Assembly: GCA_035294465.1 (NCBI GenBank)
Contig: DATGKW010000171.1
Span: 1 to 10,300 of the forward strand
Direction of reading: 5' to 3'
DNA: 10,300 bases
DNA from: Paraktedonobacter sp035294465
Lineage (GTDB): Bacteria > Chloroflexota > Ktedonobacteria > Ktedonobacterales > Ktedonobacteraceae
The notes beneath the pieces were generated by a model. It was given only the letters and a program-made list of their open reading frames with translations, did no database searches and had not been told where the DNA came from. Position 1 is the stretch's first letter; each line of letters starts with the position of its first letter. Both the position numbers and the translations under genes were made by a program. Below, piece after piece: positions 1 to 5,939 of the stretch.

Positions 1-624
1 CTGAAGCCGGTCGAAATCGATGGCGCCCGGATTTGTCATAGCGTGAAAGGTTGTGCCTTTGATTAAGAGGATCAGCCAGGTCGCCGCGCTCACCGGATCA
101 AGATCGGCGCGAAACAGGCGCTGCTCTTTGCCCCGGCGCAGGATCTGCTCAATGTAGCCATGCCAGCCTTCATCTAACCATTTGAGATGCGCCTGGATGG
201 TTGGATCGTGCAGCGAACGCAGGGTCAGCTCGCTCATCACAATGAACATTTCCGGCTTCTCGCGCAAAAGATAGCCCATTTCCGCGAACTCGCCTCGAAT
301 TTGTTCCAGTGGCGTACTCATCTCAAAGGATGAATCTGGCAGATAGGCCGTCATGAATTGCTTGAGGAGATACTCGACGACTCCCTGAATGAGGTCTTCC
401 TTGCGCGCGAAGTAGTAATGCAGTGTGGCGATGTTGACGCCAACATGGGCGGCGATATCTCTGGTGCGAAGTTGCTCAAAGCCTCTTTCTGCGATCAGAT
501 GATATGTAGCCTCCACCAGCGCCTGTCGCCGTTCCTCACCCGGTGTTTTGGGCGTGGTGCTTTCGTTGAGAATGCGCCTGGCTACCGCGTTAATATCCTG
601 CTCAGTTTGCTTGCTATCGTCCAT
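1..624 (-). CDS. TetR/AcrR-family transcriptional regulator (C-terminus cut by window edge)
   Basis: This gene runs off the left edge: 208 codons are present with no stop, so the protein is truncated only by the window. It starts at an ATG (622-624) preceded by a purine-rich GAGAGGAAA ribosome site. Residues about 33-82 form the TetR DNA-binding domain: a first helix (ALVEATYHLIAERGFEQL), then the helix-turn-helix TRDIAAHVGVNIATLHYYF and the following KEDLI, which is the typical family pattern. Residues from about 100 on are helical and would form the ligand-binding and dimer domain; its ligand cannot be predicted. An N-terminal tail of about 30 polar residues precedes the HTH. The gene is divergent from the paaK operon, and its promoter overlaps a perfect palindrome, which suggests autorepression. 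TetR proteins often control nearby enzymes, but control of paaK is only an inference. Confidence 0.93.
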   Translation of the reverse strand, partial: MDDSKQTEQDINAVARRILNESTTPKTPGEERRQALVEATYHLIAERGFEQLRTRDIAAHVGVNIATLHYYFARKEDLIQGVVEYLLKQFMTAYLPDSSFEMSTPLEQIRGEFAEMGYLLREKPEMFIVMSELTLRSLHDPTIQAHLKWLDEGWHGYIEQILRRGKEQRLFRADLDPVSAATWLILLIKGTTFHAMTNPGAIDFDRLQ

Positions 625-636
625 TATTTTCCTCTC

Positions 637-684
637 AATCAATCACTTGATTGATTATAACACACAGGCGAAGATATTTGTCAA
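637..684 (-). promoter_or_regulatory. TetR-gene promoter with overlapping 20-bp palindromic operator
   Basis: Read on the minus strand there is a perfect -35 hexamer TTGACA (679-684) and a perfect -10 hexamer TATAAT (654-659), separated by 19 bp, slightly longer than ideal. A perfect inverted repeat AATCAATCA-CT-TGATTGATT occupies 637-656. It overlaps the downstream part of the -10 and the predicted transcription start near 647, and it ends 12 bp before the start codon. A dimeric regulator bound there would block transcription, the usual arrangement for TetR autorepression. That the adjacent TetR protein is the binder is inference. Confidence 0.75.
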
Positions 685-862
685 TCAGTTGGCAGTCCCC
701 ATTATCCATATTCCCATCCTCGTCCTGCTGGCGCTCGCCATGCGTGGGATTCACCTGGAGTCGCTGCTCAAATTCGCTCTGGCCGCGCTGATCGGGCTGC
801 CTCCCTGCTTCGCGCTCGCTTTCCTGGTCCGTAAGATTCCGTACGCAAGCAGGTTTCTCTAA
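656..862 (+). pseudogene. Remnant of the C-terminal end of a membrane acyltransferase (acyltransferase_3 / glucan-biosynthesis type)
   Basis: About 68 codons in one frame end at a TAA (860-862). The peptide holds two hydrophobic stretches: VPIIHIPILVLLALAM, then, after a short polar turn, LLKFALAALIGLPPCFALAF followed by LVRKIPYASRFL. This resembles the last two membrane helices of acyltransferase family 3 proteins, where a 'P..xHQPVxVLxA' helix is followed by 'LKFxLxALxxxxxxxALYxLxRR'. The HQP motif is altered here. The frame continues upstream only into sequence antisense to the tetR gene, which has no family features, and there is no plausible start or ribosome site. I read it as the 3' end of a gene lost by deletion or rearrangement. 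The family match is from memory of the pattern, not a search; a chance hydrophobic frame is the alternative. Confidence 0.5.
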
Positions 863-994
863 GGGAAGTTGGCCGGCATACATAGTAGGTGCAGAGGTCA
901 GCGTGGTACAATTTGTGCAGATACCCTTTCCTCAGAGGAAAGAGCCACGCTGACAAAGCACAGGCAGCATCAACGCAGCAGTTGGGAGGCAGCT
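863..994 (+). promoter_or_regulatory. paaK leader with two nested inverted repeats
   Basis: Between the acyltransferase remnant and paaK lies a 132-bp leader. An outer perfect 10-bp inverted repeat, GTCAGCGTGG (897-906) and CCACGCTGAC (945-954), encloses an inner perfect repeat CTTTCCTC-A-GAGGAAAG (926-942). In RNA this gives a stem with a second hairpin inside; as DNA either repeat could be an operator. There is no U tract after the outer stem, so it is not an ordinary intrinsic terminator. A possible -10 (TACAAT, 907-912) sits directly after the left outer arm, but I see no good -35 at the right distance, so the promoter of the paaK operon is unresolved. The ribosome site GGGAGG (985-989 region) lies 5 nt before the ATG. 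Confidence 0.5.
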
Positions 995-2329
995 ATGTAC
1001 AGCCAGGTCGAAGCTCTGGAACGCGAGCAGTTGCGTCTGCTTCAGGACGAACGTTTATGCAAGATGATCTCCTACGTCCATGAGCACGTGCCTTTCTACC
1101 AAGATATGTTTGAGCGTCTGGACATACAGCCTGGGGATATCCGCTCGGTCGAGGATCTGTCCAGGCTTCCCTTTACACGCAAACAGGATTTGCAGGCACA
1201 TTACCCCTTTGGTATGCTGGCCGTGCCGCGCGAGCAGACCATTCGCGTGCATGCCAGCAGCGGGACGACCGGCAAGCCCACAATTGTCTGTTATACGCGC
1301 AAGGACATCGATCTCTTCTCCGAGGTCATGGCGCGTTCGTTTGTCGCGGCCGGTGTGCGGCCGGGTATGCTCCTGCACAACGCCTATGGCTACGGCCTCT
1401 TCACCGGTGGCCTGGGTATCCATTACGGCGGCGAGGCGCTGGGCCTGACGGTGGTGCCGGTCTCTGGCGGGATGACCCAGCGCCAGTTGACGCTAATCCA
1501 GGACCTCAAACCAGACGTGCTCTGCTGCACGCCATCCTACGCGCAAACGTTGAGCGAGGAGTTCCGCAAGCGCGGCATTGGGCCAGACGAGATCAGCCTC
1601 AAGTATGGCCTGTTTGGCGCCGAGCCATGGACCGAGAAGATCCGCGCTGACATCGATAGCAGCCTGGGCATGCGTGCGACAAATCTCTACGGGCTGAGCG
1701 AGATCATCGGCCCAGGCGTTTCGCAAGAATGCATCGAGGAGCGCTCCGGCAGCCATATCTGGGAGGACCATTTCTATCCTGAGGTCGTCGATCCCAACAC
1801 GGGTCAGCCGCTGCCCGATGGTAAAGCCGGCGTGCTGGTCCTGACCCACCTGACGCGCGAAGCCATGCCGCTCCTGCGTTACTGGACCGGCGACATCACT
1901 CACCTTACTCACAAATCCTGTTCATGTGGTCGTACTCACGTCAAAATGGGCCCCGTTCGTGGTCGCGCAGATGATATGTTGATTATCCGCGGCGTCAATC
2001 TCTATCCCACACAAATTGAAGAGATCCTGGTCGGGTTGATCGAGGTTGCTCCACACTACCAGCTTGTGGTCACACGAACGGGCACACTCGATGATATCGA
2101 ACTGCGCGCCGAAGTCTCAGAGATGTTTTTCCAGAGCGTGACTCAGGACACGCCAATTGAAGAGGAGATTGAGGGCCATCCAGCCTTGCGTGAACTGCGC
2201 GCGACCATTCAGCAAACGATCAAGGACTCATTGGGCTTGACTGTGCAAGTCCGGCTGGCCCCACCCGGCACAATTCCGCGTAGCGAAGGCGGTAAGCTCA
2301 GACGGATCGTAGACTTGCGCAAGATATGA
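995..2329 (+). CDS. paaK: Phenylacetate-CoA ligase family protein (AMP-forming)
   Basis: This 444-residue protein matches the PaaK family in length and motifs. Family members form aryl-acyl-CoA from an acid, ATP and CoA through an acyl-adenylate, in the cytoplasm. Visible motifs are the N-terminal block VPFYQ (32-36), the phosphate-binding loop SSGTTGKPT (88-96), the substrate-region block NAYGYGLFTGG (129-139), CCTPSYA (177-183), the adenine motif YGLSE (232-236), YWTGD with the ribose-binding Asp (296-300), the CSCGR segment (309-313), GRADDMLIIRG (323-333) and the C-terminal lysine of GGKLRR (K434). The ATG at 995 is chosen because it has a good ribosome site and matches the usual PaaK N-terminus (MYxxxxExx); an upstream in-frame TTG at 869 would add an unrelated tail across the leader hairpins. 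It is 16 bp from the crotonase gene, probably one operon. No other paa genes are in view, so phenylacetate is the likely, not proven, substrate. Confidence 0.93.
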   Translation: MYSQVEALEREQLRLLQDERLCKMISYVHEHVPFYQDMFERLDIQPGDIRSVEDLSRLPFTRKQDLQAHYPFGMLAVPREQTIRVHASSGTTGKPTIVCYTRKDIDLFSEVMARSFVAAGVRPGMLLHNAYGYGLFTGGLGIHYGGEALGLTVVPVSGGMTQRQLTLIQDLKPDVLCCTPSYAQTLSEEFRKRGIGPDEISLKYGLFGAEPWTEKIRADIDSSLGMRATNLYGLSEIIGPGVSQECIEERSGSHIWEDHFYPEVVDPNTGQPLPDGKAGVLVLTHLTREAMPLLRYWTGDITHLTHKSCSCGRTHVKMGPVRGRADDMLIIRGVNLYPTQIEEILVGLIEVAPHYQLVVTRTGTLDDIELRAEVSEMFFQSVTQDTPIEEEIEGHPALRELRATIQQTIKDSLGLTVQVRLAPPGTIPRSEGGKLRRIVDLRKI

Positions 2330-2345
2330 ACAGGAGGCAAAGACG

Positions 2346-3146
2346 ATGACAACAGGTTTAGAACTGGAAACCATGCTCTGCGAGGTAGATGGAGCGCTGG
2401 CTCGTTTGCGCATGAACCGCCCGGAGGTACATAATGCGGCCAACTGGGCCTGGGTAAACGACTTGGTGAGCGCAACGGAATACCTGGCGCAGCAGAGCGA
2501 GGTGCATGTAGTGATTGTCAGCGGCGAGGGCAGGTCGTTTTGCAGCGGGCTGGACGTGAAGGAACTGGCCCACGGCATGCTGACCCCCGACTGGTTCGCT
2601 ACCTGGGAACAGGGCGTCATGGGCCTGGAGGAGTTGGACGCGATCACTATCGCCGCCATCCACGGTTACTGCCTGGGCGGCGGCTTGCAGGTAGCCCTGG
2701 CCTGCGACCTGCGTATCGCCGCCACCAACGCGGTCATGAGCATCCCGGCGGTGCGCGAGGGAGTGATTGCCGCGCTCGGCCCAATGCGCCTGGCCCGCCT
2801 GATCGGGGCCGGCCCCGCTAAACAACTCTGCTTGCTGGGCCACCGCTTCACGCCAGAGGAGGCCCTAGCGTTGCACCTCATTAGCGAGATAGTCCCGCCC
2901 GAACAGCTAGAAACGCGCGCGCTGGCCCTCGCTCAAGAACTGCTGGAGACCCCCTTCACCGCTTTGATGCACACCAAACATCAGATTGACTCGGCTTTCG
3001 AGGTGGACCGGGGTACGCTCATGGCAGAGTTCGTCGAGGATCAGGAGGAGTGCCTGCAATCGCCCGAACACCAGGCCGTGATGGCTCGCTATCGCGCCGA
3101 ACAGGAGGCACGTCTGCGCGTACGCGAACAACAGGCCAACTCGTAA
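2346..3146 (+). CDS. Enoyl-CoA hydratase/isomerase (crotonase) family protein with altered active site
   Basis: A 266-residue crotonase-fold protein, of usual length, with an AGGAGG ribosome site 16 bp after paaK. The CoA-binding and oxyanion-hole segments are present: RSFCSGLD (63-70) and HGYCLGGGLQVALACDLRIA (106-125), whose backbone amides stabilise the thioester enolate. Aligning by eye to rat enoyl-CoA hydratase, the two catalytic glutamates (E144 and E164 there) fall on Gln115 and Ala135. A glutamate (E138, in AVREG) lies three residues further on. It is therefore unlikely to be a standard hydratase; an isomerase, hydrolase, decarboxylase or other crotonase reaction is possible. The C-terminal part has the usual LLGHRFTPEEALALHLISEIVP block (about 163-184) and a charged Arg/Glu-rich tail. 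Co-transcription with paaK suggests it handles an aryl- or acyl-CoA from the ligase. Fold is certain; reaction is unknown. Confidence 0.9.
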   Translation: MTTGLELETMLCEVDGALARLRMNRPEVHNAANWAWVNDLVSATEYLAQQSEVHVVIVSGEGRSFCSGLDVKELAHGMLTPDWFATWEQGVMGLEELDAITIAAIHGYCLGGGLQVALACDLRIAATNAVMSIPAVREGVIAALGPMRLARLIGAGPAKQLCLLGHRFTPEEALALHLISEIVPPEQLETRALALAQELLETPFTALMHTKHQIDSAFEVDRGTLMAEFVEDQEECLQSPEHQAVMARYRAEQEARLRVREQQANS

Positions 3147-3202
3147 CACGGGCCTGCTGGACACACCCAGGGAGACGAATGGCCGCTATTTGCTCGCGTC
3201 TT

Positions 3203-3218
3203 CTGGCCCGTCTGCCAG
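3203..3218 (+). terminator. Weak hairpin between convergent genes
   Basis: The 72-bp gap between the crotonase and FHA stop codons contains a short stem CTGGC-CCGTCT-GCCAG followed by CTATTTC. Five base pairs and a poor T run make it a doubtful terminator. A longer-range 7-bp pairing, ACGGGCC (3148-3154) with GGCCCGT (3205-3211), would compete with it. No better terminator is visible in the gap. Confidence 0.2.
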
Positions 3219-4520
3219 CTATTTCATCAATGCCGCTCCCAGCCGGCAGAAGAGTGCGCTTGCAAGTCCCAGGATTATAAGCTGAACCAGTGCTATAAGC
3301 GGAGAGCTGGGATAGGCATAACTGAACGCGGCGATAATGTCTAGCAAGCCAATGATAGCCAGCGTGACACCTGTCCAACGCGGATAGACTCGCGCACGTA
3401 CTATGCCTATTCCCATGACGATATCGCCGAGGACAAGGAAGAGAAAGTTCACTATATAAAGAACCCCATTGAGAGTAAGGACCTCGAACGGAAATGATTG
3501 ATGAGCCACCTGGCTGAGCGCCCAGGCACAGGAAAAAAGACCTATCACGATATTTAGCAGCCAGCCCGTTGCCAGCAAAAGGGCACCAGCTAAACCATAC
3601 CATCCAGCACTGCTCGCCTGCTTCGCGGAAAAACCACGCAGTCCGGCAAAAGCCGCAACATAAATCAGCGTGAATACTGCCGCGTTTATGAAGGTAGCAG
3701 GGACAGTTGGGAGAGCGGATAGAGCAAGCAGCACCAGTATATACAGAATGGTGCCTATGCCGGCCAGTACAAAAGCAATGCCACTTCTCCGATACGTTTT
3801 GTATGCGCTCCCTACCGGCAGAGCTTGAAAGCTTCCAGGCGCGAAGCCCGGCGGCGGAGGAGCTATGGGCGTGGGCGCGAATGCCGCAACAGGCAGAGGA
3901 GAAGGCGTAGAATCGCCTCCTGGCGGAGAGGCCACCACGGTCGGAGCTACTGCCCCTTGAGCAAAGCCTTTGATCGGCTCTTTCGCTTCATAGGTGAAGG
4001 TGACATTTCCGATGCGCACGTTATCACCAGGATTGAGGAAGCGTGGCACCTTCGGGACCAGTCTCTGGCCATTTATCCAGGTACCGTTGCTGCTTCCCAT
4101 GTCCATAATTACGAAACCCTGCCCCTCCGGGCGAATCAGCGCGTGGTAGCCCGAAACCTGGGGATCGTTCAGCACCTTCTGGTTATCGGGTGCGCGCCCA
4201 ATCGTAAACGGAGCGGAACCAAGCAACACCTGGTCGAAGGAACCGGTGAGTCTGGCCTTCGGCTGCCAGTTAGCGGGCGCAGGCGGAGGAATGACCTGGC
4301 TCTCGCGCCGCGCCGTTCTGGCGCCATCGTCAGCAGGCTTCAAGCCGGTAAAGCCTATGGAAAACTGCGCGAAACTCATAGTTGTGCCAAAAAAGGTGAA
4401 GATGGAGTTCGCAACAGTTCCCCAGGGCGCGTTAAGCAAAAGCCCGATAAACCCGAAAATGAGCAGGGCGATTCCAACGACAAAGATAGCCTGACGCGCC
4501 CTGGGGTGGCTTAATGTCAT
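3219..4520 (-). CDS. FHA-domain membrane protein
   Basis: This 433-residue protein has four parts. Residues 8-30 and about 38-60 are hydrophobic and likely form one or two membrane helices. Residues about 93-180 are a forkhead-associated (FHA) domain, which binds phosphothreonine peptides: FTIGRAPDN (105-113), SGYH (123-126, with the conserved Ser and His) and SSNGTWINGQRL (143-154). Residues about 185-240 are a Pro/Ala-rich linker. Residues about 247-430 hold roughly five or six membrane helices with short loops. The start ATG has AGGAGAG 8 nt upstream. By family knowledge it would recruit a phosphorylated partner to the membrane; no Ser/Thr kinase or phosphatase is in the window, so the partner is unknown. 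The C-terminal helices match no family I can name. It lies downstream of the padR operon on the same strand but has its own promoter. Confidence 0.88.
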   Translation of the reverse strand: MTLSHPRARQAIFVVGIALLIFGFIGLLLNAPWGTVANSIFTFFGTTMSFAQFSIGFTGLKPADDGARTARRESQVIPPPAPANWQPKARLTGSFDQVLLGSAPFTIGRAPDNQKVLNDPQVSGYHALIRPEGQGFVIMDMGSSNGTWINGQRLVPKVPRFLNPGDNVRIGNVTFTYEAKEPIKGFAQGAVAPTVVASPPGGDSTPSPLPVAAFAPTPIAPPPPGFAPGSFQALPVGSAYKTYRRSGIAFVLAGIGTILYILVLLALSALPTVPATFINAAVFTLIYVAAFAGLRGFSAKQASSAGWYGLAGALLLATGWLLNIVIGLFSCAWALSQVAHQSFPFEVLTLNGVLYIVNFLFLVLGDIVMGIGIVRARVYPRWTGVTLAIIGLLDIIAAFSYAYPSSPLIALVQLIILGLASALFCRLGAALMK

Positions 4521-4556
4521 GGATCTCTCCTGCTCATCTCCGATTGATCATTTGTT

Positions 4557-4625
4557 AGTATAACTATATATCCATCTATTTCGCTATACGCGTCTAGTTA
4601 TACCATAGAAAATGCCGGGATGCAA
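4557..4625 (-). promoter_or_regulatory. Promoter and inverted repeat upstream of the FHA gene
   Basis: On the minus strand, TTGCAT (4620-4625, -35-like) and TATAAC (4597-4602, -10-like) are separated by exactly 17 bp. Transcription would start near 4590 with a leader of about 70 nt. A perfect 9-bp inverted repeat, GTATAACTA (4558-4566) and TAGTTATAC (4595-4603), brackets the start: one arm covers the -10 and the other lies in the leader. A second -10-like hexamer TATACT (4557-4562) sits in the other arm but lacks a convincing -35. The repeat may be an operator or a leader hairpin, although AT-rich repeats of this size can arise by chance. Confidence 0.55.
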
Positions 4626-4647
4626 GAGTGAATCTTGAACTGATTCT

Positions 4648-5112
4648 CTATCCTTTCGGAGAAATATCCTCCATATTTACACTATCCAAACGAAACACCG
4701 GGCATCTGGGCGCGGCCTGCGCCAATGCTTCGGGATCGCCAGGGATGTTGAGGAGCTTTTCAAAGTACTGGACGCCGTGCGGAACCTGGCGCGGGAATTC
4801 GCGCAGGATAGGAGCACGCTCTTCGACCGGCAACTCTACCAGCGCTATCGGCTCTTTCTTGCGCCCGCGCACAAGCATGCCCTTGCCAACCTTTCGCGCG
4901 TTCTTAACCCACTGCGTCTCAAAGCCGGTGACGACATAGCGCCGGCCATCGATGTGCAGTACGGAAACGGGCGTGCTGCGCATCTTGCCGGTCTTGCGCC
5001 CTGGAATGGAGAGGATGTACCAGGTGCCAAAGCTCATGCCCAGGCGGTTGAAGGCAATGATCAAACGATTAGCAAATTTGAGCCATTTGGGAAGGGGAGA
5101 ATGAGTTGACAT
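4648..5112 (-). CDS. Deazaflavin (F420)-dependent nitroreductase family protein
   Basis: This 154-residue protein has the size and motifs of the small split-barrel F420H2-dependent nitroreductase (DDN-like, DUF385) family: IPGRKTGKMRSTPV (36-49, the 'T.GRkSG..R.TPv' signature that contacts the cofactor phosphate), VVTGF (60-64), and WVKNARK (68-74). Members bind deazaflavin F420 and reduce nitro compounds, quinones or other acceptors; some bind other flavins or heme, so the substrate is open. The N-terminal 25 residues are amphipathic or hydrophobic, as in membrane-associated members. I chose the ATG at 5112 because AAAGGA sits 6 nt before it. An in-frame ATG at 5127 overlaps the padR stop as ATGA but has no clear ribosome site and would add five residues. 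It follows padR in one operon, so PadR is its probable regulator. Confidence 0.87.
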   Translation of the reverse strand: MSTHSPLPKWLKFANRLIIAFNRLGMSFGTWYILSIPGRKTGKMRSTPVSVLHIDGRRYVVTGFETQWVKNARKVGKGMLVRGRKKEPIALVELPVEERAPILREFPRQVPHGVQYFEKLLNIPGDPEALAQAAPRCPVFRLDSVNMEDISPKG

Positions 5113-5123
5113 ACTTATTCCTT

Positions 5124-5714
5124 TCATGAGAGCGTATCTTTGTCCGATTCTTGTGCCTGGGCGGAGACGATCCGTTCGCGCAGCCGCCGCGCCCAGGCCA
5201 GTTCAAGCTGCCACTGCTGGCCGATCATATCCATCAGGTCCACCGCGACGGCGTTATAGAAACTGCTCACGGATCCCTGTTTGGTTGGGTTAGTGGTAAA
5301 GTCCTGCGCTTCAGCCTGTTGGTAGCTCAAACCCATCTGGCAGTAGCCAAGATAGTGATCCACCAGAAAAAGTCGCTCCTCCGGCGAGACATACTCCAGA
5401 TGCAGCGCCTTGATGCGAAAGATCCGCTGATAGGTTCCCTGGTTCGAGGTGGTATCCATCATCAAGTGGTGAAAACGCTCGCGCCCTGCCGGGGTAATTG
5501 CGAACACGCGCGCGGGTCGGTCTGTGGGAAAAGGGACCTGCTTCGGACCGGCCGGGGCAATCAATCCCGCCTGTTCCAATTTGCCCAGCAGCGACGAGAG
5601 CGTGCCCCGGCTGATGCGCTCCCAGGGTCCAGTGATGTGATTGGCGATGTCGGCGATCAAATAGGCATACAGCGGCCAATGCATGAGAAGTGCAAGCACG
5701 AGTAGTTCGTACAT
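5124..5714 (-). CDS. PadR-family transcriptional regulator
   Basis: A 196-residue protein with the PadR layout. The N-terminal winged helix-turn-helix starts almost at residue 1: MYELLVLALLMHWPLYAYLIADI (1-23), the recognition region SRGTLSSLLGKLEQAGLI (35-52), and the wing with RPARVFAITPAGRERF (66-81). The C-terminal part (about 85-185) is helical, as expected for the dimerisation domain of the longer PadR type (Vir_C-like). PadR proteins are usually repressors that respond to phenolic acids, drugs or other stress compounds. The start ATG has AGAAGG 9 nt upstream. It is the first gene of an operon with the F420-nitroreductase-family gene, and a palindrome lies between its -35 and -10, which fits autorepression. 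The inducer cannot be read from the sequence. Confidence 0.92.
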   Translation of the reverse strand: MYELLVLALLMHWPLYAYLIADIANHITGPWERISRGTLSSLLGKLEQAGLIAPAGPKQVPFPTDRPARVFAITPAGRERFHHLMMDTTSNQGTYQRIFRIKALHLEYVSPEERLFLVDHYLGYCQMGLSYQQAEAQDFTTNPTKQGSVSSFYNAVAVDLMDMIGQQWQLELAWARRLRERIVSAQAQESDKDTLS

Positions 5715-5774
5715 ATTTGTGGACCTTCTTTGTTCCGAACAGCAATAGGTTTAGAAAAGCGTTTTGTTAAAACT

Positions 5775-5803
5775 ATTATGAAGACAAAAAGAGCTTTTGT
5801 CAA
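5775..5803 (-). promoter_or_regulatory. padR promoter with palindromic operator in the spacer
   Basis: On the minus strand the -35 is TTGACA (5798-5803) and the -10 is CATAAT (5775-5780), with an ideal 17-bp spacer. A 19-bp inverted repeat GACAAAA-AGAGC-TTTTGTC (5783-5801) fills the spacer and enters the -35. Occupation would exclude RNA polymerase, so this is the likely binding site of PadR. The promoter match is direct; the identity of the binder is inference. Confidence 0.75.
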
Positions 5804-5819
5804 GAAGAAACTATCCATT

Positions 5820-5836
5820 CTTCCCTTTTTGGGAAG
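5820..5836. repeat. Short inverted repeat between divergent promoters
   Basis: CTTCCC-TTTTT-GGGAAG lies 17 bp upstream of the padR -35 and 18 bp upstream of the sensor-kinase -35. It could be a second operator or a hairpin. It has no T run after it in either direction, so it is not a terminator. Its central position could let one protein affect both promoters. Confidence 0.4.
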
Positions 5837-5854
5837 CTCACATCAGGCAGAGGT

Positions 5855-5883
5855 TTGACAACCATCAGAAAACGGCGCATACT
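5855..5883 (+). promoter_or_regulatory. Promoter of the sensor kinase operon
   Basis: A perfect -35 TTGACA (5855-5860) and a -10-like CATACT (5878-5883) have an ideal 17-bp spacer, giving a start near 5890 and a leader of about 50 nt before the ATG at 5940. A small inverted repeat CTTGC-AGTGCA-GCAAG (5882-5897) covers the end of the -10 and the predicted start, and may be a control site. Confidence 0.65.
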
Positions 5884-5939
5884 TGCAGTGCAGCAAGCAG
5901 CCGTAGAGACGCATGTGCCGGAGGGCAAGAGAAGGCATT

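Noticed and set aside
897..954. Nested repeats considered as a CRISPR unit, rho-independent terminator or IS terminal repeat
   Set aside because: There is only one unit, no T run follows, and no transposase or target duplication is visible.
869..994. N-terminal extension of the PaaK reading frame from a TTG codon at 869
   Set aside because: It crosses both leader inverted repeats, has no family similarity and no suitable ribosome site; the ATG at 995 has GGGAGG and the usual PaaK N-terminus.
1493..1912. Open frames antisense to paaK, here and at 1055-1423
   Set aside because: They are shadows of strongly conserved PaaK coding sequence with no features of their own.
3825..4514. Long open frame antisense to the FHA gene
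   Set aside because: Its translation is rich in Arg with no domain, as expected for the opposite strand of a GC-rich gene; the FHA motifs prove the minus-strand frame.
5151..5705. Open frame antisense to padR (184 codons)
   Set aside because: PadR motifs are clear on the other strand, and the frame has no ribosome site or recognisable domain.
5820..5836. CTTCCC-TTTTT-GGGAAG considered as a transcription terminator
   Set aside because: The T run is in the loop, not after the stem, and the site lies upstream of two divergent promoters where no transcript should end.
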